Shown: one piece after another, positions 1 through 8,877 of the stretch
Numbering within the stretch: position 1 is the stretch's first letter
How the letters are laid out: each line of letters starts with the position of its first letter
Assembly: GCF_007713685.1 (NCBI RefSeq)
Contig: NZ_VMRJ01000001.1
Location: forward strand, 414,030 to 478,029
Reading direction: 5' to 3'
Origin: Hymenobacter setariae
GTDB lineage: Bacteria > Bacteroidota > Bacteroidia > Cytophagales > Hymenobacteraceae
DNA: 64,000 nt
Program-made: the position numbers and the translations under genes
The notes under the pieces: model-generated
Database searches by the model: none
What the model was told of the DNA's origin: nothing
The model's input: only the letters and a program-made list of their open reading frames with translations

Positions 1-667
1 GGCCATCTGCCGGCAGCAGGGCCAGCCGGATAGCTTCGGCGGCACCCTGTTCGGGGGTGTCGGTGCCAGCAAAGCCGTTGAGGTCGGTGGCCGTGTAGCC
101 GGGGTTAGCCGAATTTACTTTGATGGCCGTATCGCGCAGCTCATAGGCTAGCTTCACGGTGAGCATGTTCAGCGCCGCTTTCGAGGCGGAGTAGCCGAGC
201 AGTCCCCAATCATGCTGCCCAACTAGCGTGAGCGAGCCCAACGGACTGGATACGTTAACAATCCGCCCCGCGGCGGCCTGCTTGACGAGGGGCAACAGCG
301 TTTGGGTGACGGCCAGCGTACCTAAGAAATTAGTTTTCAGCGCCTGCTCGACGCTGCTCACAGCAACCGCACTGGCTGAGCCGTCGCCGGGAACGTTGAT
401 ACCGGCGTTATTAACCAGAATATCTAGGTGGCCCACCTCGCGCTGCAGCCGGGCCGCGGCCGCGTCGAGAGAGGCTTGGTTGTTCAGGTCCAGGTCGATG
501 GCTACTACATCGCCTTCAGCCGCTAGAGCGGCTACGGCTTGCTGGCCATTGGCAGCATCGCGTGCCCCTAGGTACACCCGGCAGCCCACCCGCAGCAGGC
601 CCCGCACTATCTCCAGGCCGATGCCTTTGTTGCCGCCAGTTACCAGCGCTATTTTCTTGTTTTCCAT
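1..667 (-). CDS. SDR family NAD(P)-dependent oxidoreductase (3' end outside window)
   Basis: Short-chain dehydrogenase/reductase of the carbonyl-reductase-like type. The 222 residues present begin MENKKIALVTGGNKGIG, an N-terminal Rossmann strand with the TGxxxGIG cofactor motif. They continue with an NNAG motif near residue 90 and a YSASKAA active-site motif (catalytic Tyr and Lys) near residue 160. A family member is about 230-250 residues, so only a short C-terminal tail is missing beyond base 1. The substrate cannot be told from sequence. The gene lies 102 bases downstream of an AraC-family regulator on the same strand, which suggests that regulator as its controller (inference). The start is the ATG directly before the conserved first strand. 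Confidence 0.9.
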   Translation of the reverse strand, partial: MENKKIALVTGGNKGIGLEIVRGLLRVGCRVYLGARDAANGQQAVAALAAEGDVVAIDLDLNNQASLDAAAARLQREVGHLDILVNNAGINVPGDGSASAVAVSSVEQALKTNFLGTLAVTQTLLPLVKQAAAGRIVNVSSPLGSLTLVGQHDWGLLGYSASKAALNMLTVKLAYELRDTAIKVNSANPGYTATDLNGFAGTDTPEQGAAEAIRLALLPADG

Positions 668-769
668 GTTTCCGATGTGGTTAGCCTCCTCCGAATGGCG
701 GAGCAGGAGTACCCCACAAAGGTCCGGCTAGGGTTCAGCGGGCAGACTTTGCCAGTCAAACCATCTTCT

Positions 770-1702
770 TTAGATTTCAAACGCGGCCATACTTCGGAAG
801 TCGCCCGGCGTCTGGGTTACCTGCCGTTTGAAAAACGTGCAGAAGTGCGCTACATCGGCAAAACCAAGGCTATCGCCAATTTCGGAGATGGTCCAGTTAG
901 TTTGCTTGAGCAATATTTTGGCTTCCTGTATCAAGCGGCTGCTGATTAGCGCCGTAGTGGTTTGGCCAGTCGTTTCCTTGAGCACGCGGTTAAGGTGGTT
1001 GACGTGCACCGCCAGCTGGTTGGCGTAGTCGGTGGCCGTGCGCAAGCGCAGTGGTGGCTGCGGGCTCGTGCGCGGAAACTGCTGCTCTAGCAAGTCGGCA
1101 AACTGGGTCGCCACCCGCTCGGCCGCACTGTGGGTAGCCAGCAAGGCCGGGGCCGGCTGTAGCTTTTGCACCAGGTGTATCAGCTCCCACAAGTACGTGC
1201 GCAGGAGGTCGTACTTGTAGGCATAGGTGGACTTGATTTCCTGCTCCATCTTCTGGAAAATAGCTTCCACGGCCGCGCAGTCGGCCTCGCTCACTTCCCA
1301 CACCGGGTAGGCCGTGGGCTGAAAAATGGGTAGTTCATCCAGGACTACGCCTCCCGCCCGAGCGGGCAGCAAGAAGGCCTCGTTGAAAATGCAGAAATAC
1401 CCCTCGGGCGTTTCGGTCAGCGGCAGCCAACGGTAAGGCACGCGGGGCGTCACCAGAAACAAGGTATTCGGTCCGTCGTGCGGGGCCCGGTCGGCGTACT
1501 CCACCCGGCTGCGCCCCCGGCAAAGCGTTATTTTGTGATAGGCCCGCCGGTTGAACGTCATCGGGGGCTGCTCGCTGGTGCGAGGCATGAAATCGGACAG
1601 CCGGAACACGTTGAAATGCCCCACGGCCTGCGCTATATCTGGCGGCGGCACGGTCCGGGGCTGGGAGGCGCTGTAAAACGTATCGAGCGTGTTAGGTTTC
1701 AT
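770..1702 (-). CDS. AraC family transcriptional regulator
   Basis: A 310-residue cytoplasmic DNA-binding regulator. The C-terminal 100 residues carry the two helix-turn-helix units of the AraC/XylS family: LAVHVNHLNRVLKETTG for the first, then ISEIGDSLGFADVAHFCTFF for the second. The N-terminal 180 residues look like a cupin-type sensor domain but have no recognisable ligand motif. It sits immediately upstream of the SDR oxidoreductase in the same orientation, an arrangement common for AraC regulators that control an adjacent oxidoreductase. The target is inferred from position only. Confidence 0.9.
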   Translation of the reverse strand: MKPNTLDTFYSASQPRTVPPPDIAQAVGHFNVFRLSDFMPRTSEQPPMTFNRRAYHKITLCRGRSRVEYADRAPHDGPNTLFLVTPRVPYRWLPLTETPEGYFCIFNEAFLLPARAGGVVLDELPIFQPTAYPVWEVSEADCAAVEAIFQKMEQEIKSTYAYKYDLLRTYLWELIHLVQKLQPAPALLATHSAAERVATQFADLLEQQFPRTSPQPPLRLRTATDYANQLAVHVNHLNRVLKETTGQTTTALISSRLIQEAKILLKQTNWTISEIGDSLGFADVAHFCTFFKRQVTQTPGDFRSMAAFEI

Positions 1703-1875
1703 CGAGATAGGAAGGGCGGGTTAGATGGCTTCGAGTTAATACACAATTAACTACAAGACGTGCTGCTGAGCATCAGCACCGTGCATCTATACGCGAACTC
1801 ACTAGCACGTGTCTTGCTGCTCAGTCGCGTCTAAACTCCGCTGCTACCCTATTTGTCTGTTAATTCCCACTAAAA

Positions 1876-1904
1876 AAGGCTCCCCGCATGACACGGGGAG
1901 CCTT
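1876..1904 (-). terminator. Rho-independent terminator after pgl
   Basis: An 11-bp perfect GC-rich stem (AAGGCTCCCCG and its complement) with a short loop. Read on the minus strand it is followed by a run of T residues. It lies about 45 bases beyond the pgl stop codon and would end the gnd-zwf-pgl transcript. Confidence 0.75.
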
Positions 1905-1949
1905 CTTAATCAGGGCTGCGGATTCGTCTACCTAGGGCCTGCCGTAGTG

Positions 1950-2681
1950 CTAGGCGCTGCGCTGCAAGTTCTTAGCAGCGGCTTCGTCCAAGAACCACGC
2001 TAGCTCGCCGCTACTAGGCTCAATGAGCTGCGCTGGGTACTGCTCGATGTCGCGGTCGTGCTCTAATATTTGCTGCACGGCTTCGGCCTTGCCGGCGCCA
2101 TACACCAAGAAGGCTACGGCGCGCGCCTGGTTGATGAGCGGCGCCGTGAAGGTGATGCGGTATACCTGCTGCTCGGGCAGCCATACCTCCTTCACGCCCA
2201 CCGTTTTATCGTGCAGTACGGGCGTGTGCGGAAACAGCGAGGCCGTGTGCGCATTGTCGCCCAAGCCCAGAAGCACGAGGTCGAATTTGGCTTTTTTCTC
2301 CCCAAAAAACTCTTCAATGTCCACGCAGTATTGCGCGGCAGCTTCGGCGGGCTTTAGCTCGGTATCGACGTCGAATATCTGGCTGGGGCGCACCCCTAGG
2401 GGGTCGAGCAGAGCCTTTTTCGCCATCAGGTAGTTGCTGTCGGGCGAGGTCTGGGGCACGTTGCGCTCATCGCCAAAGAAGAAATACGTTTGCTCCCACT
2501 GCACGCGCTCGCGGTAGGTGGGCGAGGCTAGCAGTTCGTAGAGCTTCTTGGGCGAGCTGCCGCCCGACAAGGCCACCGCAAACCGTCCGCGGCGCTCAAT
2601 AGCTTGCGCGGCCCGGTCTACAAAGTACTCGGCCAGAGCAGTTAATACGTCGTCGGGCGTCGAAAGAATATGCAAATCCAT
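1950..2681 (-). CDS. pgl: 6-phosphogluconolactonase (DevB type)
   Basis: Hydrolyses 6-phosphogluconolactone to 6-phosphogluconate, the second step of the oxidative pentose phosphate pathway, in the cytoplasm. The 243-residue length fits the DevB/SOL family. Visible motifs are FAVALSGGSSPKKLYELL near residue 35 (phosphate-binding loop), FFFGDERNVPQTSPDSNY near residue 70, and GLGDNAHTASLFPHTP near residue 140. It is the last gene of the gnd-zwf-pgl cluster, 99 bases after zwf, and a clear terminator follows. Pathway context and motifs agree, so the assignment is firm. Confidence 0.95.
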   Translation of the reverse strand: MDLHILSTPDDVLTALAEYFVDRAAQAIERRGRFAVALSGGSSPKKLYELLASPTYRERVQWEQTYFFFGDERNVPQTSPDSNYLMAKKALLDPLGVRPSQIFDVDTELKPAEAAAQYCVDIEEFFGEKKAKFDLVLLGLGDNAHTASLFPHTPVLHDKTVGVKEVWLPEQQVYRITFTAPLINQARAVAFLVYGAGKAEAVQQILEHDRDIEQYPAQLIEPSSGELAWFLDEAAAKNLQRSA

Positions 2682-2780
2682 AGGAAAAAGAACTAGGGAA
2701 CAAGAAAGCTGGGTGAGTGGAGCAAGGGCAAGTAACTACCCACAGCCGGTATCTGCGGCCATTCCTATTCCCTAGGTCGC

Positions 2781-4295
2781 TTATTTTTTGCTGCTGAGCG
2801 GAATGGTGAACCAGTGAAACCCGTCCTTGGCCACGAGTGCCTCGGCCACTTCGGGACCCCACGAGTCGGCCGAATAGTTGGGGAAGTTCTGGCTCGCGCG
2901 GTTCTGCCACGCGTTCAAAATCGGCATTACTAAGTCCCAAGCCTCTTCCACTTGGTCGGCGCGCATAAACAGCGTTTGGTCGCCGAGCATCACGTCGAGC
3001 AGCAGGGTTTCGTAGGCCTCGGGGGCCTGCGCCACATAGGTGCCTTTGTAGTCGAATACCATGTCCACGGTGTTGAGCACCATGTCCACGCCGGGGCGCT
3101 TGGCTTGCACTTGCAGGCGAATGCTCATCTCGGGCTGAATACTGATAACCAGCCGGTTCTTGCGCATCGTATCCGCCATTTCGGGCGGAAAGATGGAGTG
3201 CGGCACATCCTTAAACTGGATGGTGATGATGGAGGCCGAGCGGTGCAGGCGCTTGCCGGTGCGCAGGTAAAACGGCACACCCTGCCACCGCCAGTTGTCT
3301 ACGAAAAACTTCACAGCAGCGAAGGTTTCGGTGTTCGATTCGGGGTTGGCGCCGGGCTCCTCGCGGTAGCCGGGCACTTTCTCGCCCTCTATCCAGCCGG
3401 GGCCATACTGGCCGCGCACCGCCGAGTCGCGCACCGAGTCAGGCGTGAAGCGGCGCATGGCGCGCAGCACATCCACCTTGCGGTCGCGCACTTCCTCGGC
3501 CGTGAAGTTCACGGGCGGCTCCATGGCCACGATGCACAGCAGTTGCAGCAAGTGGTTCTGAATCATGTCGCGCAAGGCGCCCGAGCCATCATAGTAACCT
3601 GTGCGCTCGCCCACACCCAGCTGCTCGGTCACCGAAATCTGCACGTGCTCGATGTTGTTGCGGTTCCAGAGCGGCTCCATGATGGCGTTCGCAAAGCGGA
3701 AAGCCATGATGTTCTGCACTGTCTCCTTGCCGAGGTAGTGGTCGATGCGGTAAATCTGCTTTTCCTGGAAAATGCAGCCCAGCAGCTTATTCAGCTCCTT
3801 GGCCGACTCTAGGTCATGGCCAAAAGGCTTTTCGATAACAATGCGCGTGCGCTCAACGTCGGTGGTTAGGCCGGCCTTGGAGAGGTTCTCGGCAATAACC
3901 GGGAAGAAATTAGGTGCTACGGCCAAGTAGTAGATGACATTGGCCTCCGTTTTCCATTCCTCTTCCAGCTGCTTGATGCGGTTAGCAAATTCCTGGTAGG
4001 TATCGGCGTTTTGCACGTCGGCGGCCTGGTAGTACACGTTGGGCACAAAGCCCTGCCATTTGTCTTCCTTGGCCTCGCCGCTGCGCGAAAACTCGTTGAT
4101 ATCCTTCAGCATCCGCTCGCGGAAGTCGTCATCCGAGAGCTTGGTGCGGCCCGTGCCGATGAGGGCAAACTGCTCGGGCAGCCAGCCTTCGAGGTACAGG
4201 TTGTACAGCGCCGGCGCCAGCTTGCGGGCGTTCAGGTCGCCGGTGCCGCCAAAGATGACGAAAATGGTCGGCTGCGATTTTATATTGGTATTCAT
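2781..4295 (-). CDS. zwf: Glucose-6-phosphate 1-dehydrogenase
   Basis: Oxidises glucose 6-phosphate to 6-phosphogluconolactone with NADP+, the entry step of the oxidative pentose phosphate pathway. The 504 residues match the usual bacterial length. The N-terminal dinucleotide-binding segment IFGGTGDLNARKLAPALY and the substrate-binding signature RIDHYLGKETVQNI near residue 185 are present, with VIEKPFGHDL before it. It lies between gnd and pgl on the same strand. A long perfect inverted repeat separates it from gnd, so the level of zwf relative to gnd may be set by that structure. Confidence 0.97.
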   Translation of the reverse strand: MNTNIKSQPTIFVIFGGTGDLNARKLAPALYNLYLEGWLPEQFALIGTGRTKLSDDDFRERMLKDINEFSRSGEAKEDKWQGFVPNVYYQAADVQNADTYQEFANRIKQLEEEWKTEANVIYYLAVAPNFFPVIAENLSKAGLTTDVERTRIVIEKPFGHDLESAKELNKLLGCIFQEKQIYRIDHYLGKETVQNIMAFRFANAIMEPLWNRNNIEHVQISVTEQLGVGERTGYYDGSGALRDMIQNHLLQLLCIVAMEPPVNFTAEEVRDRKVDVLRAMRRFTPDSVRDSAVRGQYGPGWIEGEKVPGYREEPGANPESNTETFAAVKFFVDNWRWQGVPFYLRTGKRLHRSASIITIQFKDVPHSIFPPEMADTMRKNRLVISIQPEMSIRLQVQAKRPGVDMVLNTVDMVFDYKGTYVAQAPEAYETLLLDVMLGDQTLFMRADQVEEAWDLVMPILNAWQNRASQNFPNYSADSWGPEVAEALVAKDGFHWFTIPLSSKK

Positions 4296-4311
4296 GTTGA
4301 GTTGGTGCTTA

Positions 4312-4431
4312 AAAATCGTCTGTCATTGCGAGCGCAGCGAAGCAATCGCACCAAGACGAGACGGTAGTACGAGAACCGGCAAACCGTGCTGATGCGATTG
4401 CTTCGCTGCGCTCGCAATGACAGACGATTTT
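4312..4431. repeat. REP-like inverted repeat between gnd and zwf
   Basis: Two 39-base arms (4312-4350 and 4393-4431) are exact reverse complements, separated by a 42-base loop. The arm core is GTCATTGCGAGCGCAGCGAA. It belongs to a dispersed family with related copies near 7.5, 9.4, 11.7, 27.3, 38.0 and 52.6 kb. Here it interrupts the gnd-zwf gap and would fold into a very stable hairpin in the RNA, perhaps attenuating zwf-pgl or protecting a gnd 3' end (inference). Confidence 0.9.
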
Positions 4432-4443
4432 CGAGCGCCTTTC

Positions 4444-5928
4444 CTACTCTTTCGGCACGGGGGGCTTTTGGTTGGCTTGCTCGCCGGCCGGGGCCTCGGG
4501 CGTGCTGCGCAGGCCCGTCCACTGGGTGTGGAAGGTACCTTCTTTGCCAATAAGCTCGTAGGTGTGCGCGCCGAAGTAGTCGCGCTGGGCCTGAATGAGG
4601 TTCGATGGCAGACGGCCCGTGCGGAAAGCATCGAAGTAGCCGATGGCCGACGTGTAAGCTGGCACCGGCAGCCCAGCCGCGATGGCGGCCACTGCCACGG
4701 CCCGCGCACCGCCAGCCGACTCTTGCACCAGTTTCTGCACCGCGCCATCTAGCAGCAAGTGCGCCAATTTGTTATCGCCTTTGTAGGCGTTATAAATATC
4801 ATTCAAGAACTCAGACCGGATGATGCAGCCGCCGCGCCAGATGCGGGCAATGGTGGCCAGCTTCAAGTCGTACTTGAACTCTTCCGACGCCCGGCTCAGC
4901 ATGTGCATGCCCTGAGCGTAGGTAATGACCATGCTGAAGTAAAACGCCTGCTCTAGCTGACCTAGGAGCTCGTCTTTGTCGCCGGCCAGCTGCCCCGCGG
5001 CGGGCTGGTACTGCTGCCCTAGCTGCTCGCGCAATTGCTTATACTTAGACAGGTCACGCATCGACACAGCCGTGTCCACGGTCGGGATGGGCGCCTGAAT
5101 GTCCATCGCCACCTGAGAGGTCCACTTGCCGGTGCCTTTGGCGCGGGCTTCGTCCTTGATGTCGTTGAGCAGCAGGTGGTCGCTGTCGGGGTTTTTGAAG
5201 GCGAAAATGTCCTTCGTAATATCCAGTAGGAAGGACTTAAGGCGACCGTCGTTCCACTTGGTGAATACCTCGCCAATAGCCGCGTCGTCGAGACCTAGGC
5301 CGGTTTTAAGCACACCGTAGGTTTCGGCAATCAGCTCCATCAGGCCGTACTCGATGCCGTTGTGCACCATTTTCACAAAGTGGCCAGCTGCGCCGGGGCC
5401 CATGTAGGCCACGCAGGGCTCGCCGTTCACTTTAGCCGCGATGGCGTCGAACACCGGCTCCATCACCTTGTATGCTTCGGCGTCGCCGCCGGGCATCATG
5501 CTGGGACCAAAGCGGGCGCCTTCTTCGCCGCCGCTCACACCCATGCCAAAGAAATGCAGCCCCTTATCGCTCAGCTCTTTGTCGCGGCGCGTGGTGTCGG
5601 TGTAGTACGAGTTGCCGCCGTCGATGAGGATATCGCCGGGGCTGAGCAGCGGCGTCATTTCGGCAATTACGCTATCCACGATGGCCCCCGCAGGCACCAG
5701 CATCATAATGGCGCGGGGCGTTTTGATGCTTTTTACAAACTCGGCAGGGTCGCTAAAACCCTTCACGGGCTTGTCTTTGCCTTCCTGGCCGAGCAGGTCA
5801 ATCTGCTTTTGGCTCTTGTCGTAGCCGGCTACCGCGAAGCCGTGGTCGGCCATATTCAGTAGCAGGTTGCGGCCCATTGTGCCCAGGCCAATCATGCCAA
5901 AGGCGTATTCCGTGGGGGTGTCGCTCAT
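4444..5928 (-). CDS. gnd: NADP-dependent 6-phosphogluconate dehydrogenase, decarboxylating
   Basis: Converts 6-phosphogluconate to ribulose 5-phosphate with CO2 and NADPH release, the third step of the oxidative pentose phosphate pathway. The 494-residue protein has the Rossmann motif GMIGLGTMGRNLLLNMADHG at its start. The family signature FFGMGVSGGEEGARFGPSMM follows near residue 125, then a long all-helical C-terminal domain. It is the first gene of the gnd-zwf-pgl cluster. The C-terminal tail, rich in Pro, Glu and Ala, extends slightly past the catalytic domain and is probably disordered. Confidence 0.96.
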   Translation of the reverse strand: MSDTPTEYAFGMIGLGTMGRNLLLNMADHGFAVAGYDKSQKQIDLLGQEGKDKPVKGFSDPAEFVKSIKTPRAIMMLVPAGAIVDSVIAEMTPLLSPGDILIDGGNSYYTDTTRRDKELSDKGLHFFGMGVSGGEEGARFGPSMMPGGDAEAYKVMEPVFDAIAAKVNGEPCVAYMGPGAAGHFVKMVHNGIEYGLMELIAETYGVLKTGLGLDDAAIGEVFTKWNDGRLKSFLLDITKDIFAFKNPDSDHLLLNDIKDEARAKGTGKWTSQVAMDIQAPIPTVDTAVSMRDLSKYKQLREQLGQQYQPAAGQLAGDKDELLGQLEQAFYFSMVITYAQGMHMLSRASEEFKYDLKLATIARIWRGGCIIRSEFLNDIYNAYKGDNKLAHLLLDGAVQKLVQESAGGARAVAVAAIAAGLPVPAYTSAIGYFDAFRTGRLPSNLIQAQRDYFGAHTYELIGKEGTFHTQWTGLRSTPEAPAGEQANQKPPVPKE

Positions 5929-6044
5929 CGGGAAATTAGGGATGATGAAAGAAAAAGAGGGTGTTCGAAGAAAAGCTAAACAAGGCTAACCTAGGGCCAC
6001 CAGGCGGCTATACGTAAGAATGGCCGGCCGTTGGCCGATTTTGG

Positions 6045-6650
6045 CTAGGGCGAAGATGGGCCAGCTTTGACAAATGCCAGCAATTCGGGGAAGAATACCC
6101 GAAAATCAGCCTCATAAGCGGCGTAGTGGCGGCGTAGCTCCTCGCCCGCCGTTTCCATACCCGAGCCCGGCGAGGCCCGGCGGCTCAGGCCCTGCAAGGC
6201 GCGGGTAATGCCCGCGATTTCGGCGTAGCCAAGCAGCCAGTTTTGCTGCACTAGGTACGGAAAAAACCGCTGCACCGGGGCCGGAAACTCGGCGGCCCGG
6301 CTGGCCAGCACAGCATACACGCGCTGGGTAAACTCCCCTAGGGCTTCGCAGGAATACTCCTCGAAGTGGCGCGCCAGAAAATGGTCGTATACCATATCAG
6401 ACACCACGCCGGCGTACTTGCCATAGCCCGCCTCGCGCAAGCGGGCAGTGGTGCGGCGCACTACGGGGTGCTGGTCGGTGAAGGTATCAATGGCCCGGTG
6501 CATTCTGATACCAGCCTGTACGCCAGGCAAGTATTGCTCAAGCTGGCGGCCGGGCACCGAGTCGGCAATAAACTGCCCCAGGAGGTGGTCGGCGTAGGCT
6601 GGCGCGGTGGCGTCGGGGCCAGCCAGGTACAAATGAGCCAGAAAATTCAT
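6045..6650 (-). CDS. Acyl carrier protein phosphodiesterase-like protein (AcpH/DUF479)
   Basis: A 201-residue cytoplasmic protein that resembles AcpH, which removes the 4'-phosphopantetheine group from holo-acyl carrier protein. It starts MNFLAHLYLAG, typical of the family. It carries the metal-site residues of this HD-like fold in GQFIADSVPG near residue 27 and MHRAIDTFTDQHPVVR near residue 50. A helical C-terminal half follows. It stands alone between gnd (116 bases away) and a divergent PPOX-fold gene. In Bacteroidota many members are uncharacterised, so the exact substrate remains an inference from family membership. Confidence 0.8.
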   Translation of the reverse strand: MNFLAHLYLAGPDATAPAYADHLLGQFIADSVPGRQLEQYLPGVQAGIRMHRAIDTFTDQHPVVRRTTARLREAGYGKYAGVVSDMVYDHFLARHFEEYSCEALGEFTQRVYAVLASRAAEFPAPVQRFFPYLVQQNWLLGYAEIAGITRALQGLSRRASPGSGMETAGEELRRHYAAYEADFRVFFPELLAFVKAGPSSP

Positions 6651-6789
6651 AGCGGCCGCGCTGGTCCTAGTACCACCGCTGAGGTAGTAACCGGGAAACT
6701 AGAAACCAGTTCGGCCGTAAGCACAACCCACCACTGGGCGGTGCCCTAGGCGCTGCCACGGTATTTCTTCTTTCAAAAATTCTCTTTCC

Positions 6790-7302
6790 ATGTCTGAATC
6801 TCAAACGCCCGTCACCCACGACCTAGGCAAGCTGTTCGAAAAAATTAAGGATGTGCGTATCGCCATGCTCTCGACCTTTGACGAGGAGCACAAGCTGCAC
6901 AGCCGCCCCATGGCTACCATCAAGCCCGACGCCGACGGCTCGCTGCTGTTCCTCACCGATAAGGACTCGGCCAAGGTGTATGAAGTGAAGCAAGACAACC
7001 AGGTAAACTTGAGCTACGCCAACCCCAGCGACAACGTGTACGCGTCGGTATCGGGCACGGCCAGCGCCTACCGCGACGAAGCCAAAATCGCCGAGCTCTA
7101 CACCGAGGACATGCGCGCCTGGTTCCCGAAGGGTAAGGAAGACCCGAACATCATGATTTTGAAAGTCAAAATCGAGAAAGCAGAGTATTGGGACTCGCCG
7201 AGTGGCGTACTGTCGCGCGCCTATGGCTACCTACGCGCCGTAGCTACGGGCGAGGGCAGCGACTCGAACGACGTAAACCAGCACGCCCAAGTAAAGGTGT
7301 AA
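6790..7302 (+). CDS. Pyridoxamine 5'-phosphate oxidase-fold protein (general stress protein 26-like)
   Basis: A 170-residue split-barrel flavin-binding protein of the COG3871 type. The N-terminal segment IKDVRIAMLSTFDEEHKLHSRPMA, of which RIAMLSTFDE and HSRPMA are the key parts, and the later LLFLTDKDSAKVYEVKQDNQ match the FMN-binding barrel of this family. Related proteins are induced in general stress and bind flavins or F420, but the catalytic role is not known. It is transcribed away from the AcpH-like gene. No operon partner follows, because a repeat region begins soon after its stop. Confidence 0.82.
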   Translation: MSESQTPVTHDLGKLFEKIKDVRIAMLSTFDEEHKLHSRPMATIKPDADGSLLFLTDKDSAKVYEVKQDNQVNLSYANPSDNVYASVSGTASAYRDEAKIAELYTEDMRAWFPKGKEDPNIMILKVKIEKAEYWDSPSGVLSRAYGYLRAVATGEGSDSNDVNQHAQVKV

Positions 7303-7475
7303 CTGCTTTCTGAGCTGTCAGCTTTCGATTGCCGTTAAATTTTTGATTTGCAAGCGCAAGCGAACCGCGGGTCTACAACATAACGAACAGCCACTGGTGA
7401 TTCTAATAGAATTTCTAGTGGCTGTTTTGGCGTCCTGCCATTAATATAAGAGCGTGTGTAGCATCTCAATATTCG

Positions 7476-7607
7476 GTCATGCTGAGCCCCGCAAAGCATC
7501 TCTACTGCCTTACTGAGCATCTCTACTGCCTTACTGAGCATCTCTACCGCATCGCTGGAAAGCTGCTCAATAAGGCAGTAGAGATACTTCGCGGGGCTCG
7601 GCATGAC
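7476..7607. repeat. REP-like inverted repeat with internal 21-bp direct repeats
   Basis: Arms 7476-7512 and 7571-7607 are near-perfect reverse complements beginning GTCATGCTGAGCCCCGC. The loop contains a 21-bp unit (GCATCTCTACTGCCTTACTG plus A) starting at 7496 and again at 7517, with a degenerate partial copy at 7538. This fills the otherwise gene-free 357-base stretch 7303-7660. An open frame on the minus strand here is a translation of the repeat, not a gene. Confidence 0.9.
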
Positions 7608-7660
7608 AAACAAATAAGGTATTTTTTATAATTTCTAGACACGCCCTTAGCTCAGACCTT

Positions 7661-8122
7661 ATGGCCATTCCGCCGGAAGTAGCCGTGTTTATTGAACGAG
7701 GGATTGAGGTCGGTAAAATGTGTTTGCCCGACCATTATCCCACACCCGACAACTTCGCTGAATTTCAGGCTGGTTACCGCTACAACGCCGTTACCGGCGA
7801 AGTACTAATAGGAGAACAAGCGGGCGATTTTCAGCCTTCGTGGTATGTAGTGGCGGCCAACTACTTCGATGACCCTTTTTACGTCGATTTTCTGGAGCAG
7901 GAAGCAGGCTTTCCCGTCTATTTTTCTTTCCACGGGGCCGGCACTTGGACGCCGCTCCGAGTGGCGGCTACGCTGCTCGACTTCACCATCCTACTCACCG
8001 CACTAGCCGAAACGGCGGACGATGCCGCGGCATCCGTACGGCTCTTGCGCAGTATTCCGGACGTGGAAAATGAATTCTGGCAAGAAGTAATCGAGGAATA
8101 TGAAACAAGTGAGCCGGAGTAG
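7661..8122 (+). CDS. SMI1/KNR4 (SUKH)-like protein
   Basis: A 153-residue soluble protein with the general layout of the SMI1/KNR4 superfamily. A central YVVAANYFDDPFYVDF strand pair is followed by FPVYFSFHGAGTWTPLRVAA, resembling the family core where a polar strand precedes a W-containing turn. A helix LLDFTILLTALAE follows. SUKH proteins often serve as immunity proteins for nuclease toxins or as general scaffold proteins. No toxin gene is visible nearby. It lies 17 bases upstream of the CrtA-like gene, so the two may be cotranscribed. The family call is from pattern only and needs a profile search. Confidence 0.55.
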   Translation: MAIPPEVAVFIERGIEVGKMCLPDHYPTPDNFAEFQAGYRYNAVTGEVLIGEQAGDFQPSWYVVAANYFDDPFYVDFLEQEAGFPVYFSFHGAGTWTPLRVAATLLDFTILLTALAETADDAAASVRLLRSIPDVENEFWQEVIEEYETSEPE

Positions 8123-8139
8123 TAGGTTAGACAAAACGA

Positions 8140-8877
8140 ATGCTTACGACCATTACCATTTTTACCCTGCAGCCCGGCCAGTGGCGCTGGGGCCTGTCCC
8201 AAATGGGTACCTCGCCTGGCACGTTAAAAAAAGTAGCGGGCCTACAATTTTTTCAGCTGCTAGGTAGTGGCGCGGCCAATGGCTTCGGCTTCTTGCCTAA
8301 CCTCGACCGCTACGGCTTCCTAGGGGTCTGGGAGTCGGCCGAGGCTGCCACAGCCTTCTTCACAGCGCACCCGCTTTGGGCCAATTACCAGCACCGCAGC
8401 CGCGAAACCTGGACGGCCGAATTGGCTCCGCTCCGCTCGCACGGGCTCTGGAATGGCTTGAATCCCTTTGACTACCCGACTGACGCCCTAGGGCCGGTTC
8501 CAGACGCCAGCCCGGTGGCGGTACTCACGCGAGCCAGCATCCGGTTGCGGCGGGCGGCGCGGTTTTGGGGCTATGTGGAGCCCACAAGCCGGGCGCTCGC
8601 CGAGGCGCCGGGCGTGCGACTGGCCATCGGGCTGGGCGAGCTACCGCTAGTGCGGCAAGCCACGTTTAGTGTCTGGGAATCGGCCGAAGCCATGCAGCAG
8701 TATGCCTACCGCGATGTGCGCCACCGCGAGGTCATTCAACTGACGCGGCGCGAAGGTTGGTACGGCGAGGAACTATTTGCCCGCTTTCGGGTGCTAAGCA
8801 GCCGGGGCACGGTAGACGGCCAAGCACCCATCATGAGCGAAGTGCTAGGTGCCCAGGCGCCGAAAAAGACCACCTAG
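8140..8877 (+). CDS. Spheroidene monooxygenase-like carotenoid enzyme (CrtA family)
   Basis: A 245-residue protein resembling CrtA, the heme-dependent ketolase/hydroxylase that oxidises C-2 of acyclic carotenoid ends. The repeated half-motifs FGFLPNLDRYGFLGVWESAE near residue 50 and LPLVRQATFSVWESAEAMQQ near residue 170 reflect the two-fold ferredoxin-like barrel of the family. RETWTAELAPLRSHGLWNG near residue 90 is also typical. Pink-red relatives make 2'-hydroxylated flexixanthin-type pigments, so a role in 2'-oxygenation is plausible (inference). No other carotenoid gene is in the window. Confidence 0.78.
   Translation: MLTTITIFTLQPGQWRWGLSQMGTSPGTLKKVAGLQFFQLLGSGAANGFGFLPNLDRYGFLGVWESAEAATAFFTAHPLWANYQHRSRETWTAELAPLRSHGLWNGLNPFDYPTDALGPVPDASPVAVLTRASIRLRRAARFWGYVEPTSRALAEAPGVRLAIGLGELPLVRQATFSVWESAEAMQQYAYRDVRHREVIQLTRREGWYGEELFARFRVLSSRGTVDGQAPIMSEVLGAQAPKKTT

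Noticed and set aside
2952..3812. 286-codon open frame opposite zwf
   Set aside because: It lies wholly antisense to a well-supported gene and has the His/Val/Gly/Ala-rich composition typical of high-GC shadow frames.
7335..7613. 92-codon minus-strand frame with repeated VEMLSKA units
   Set aside because: It is simply the translation of the REP-like inverted repeat and its 21-bp internal repeats.
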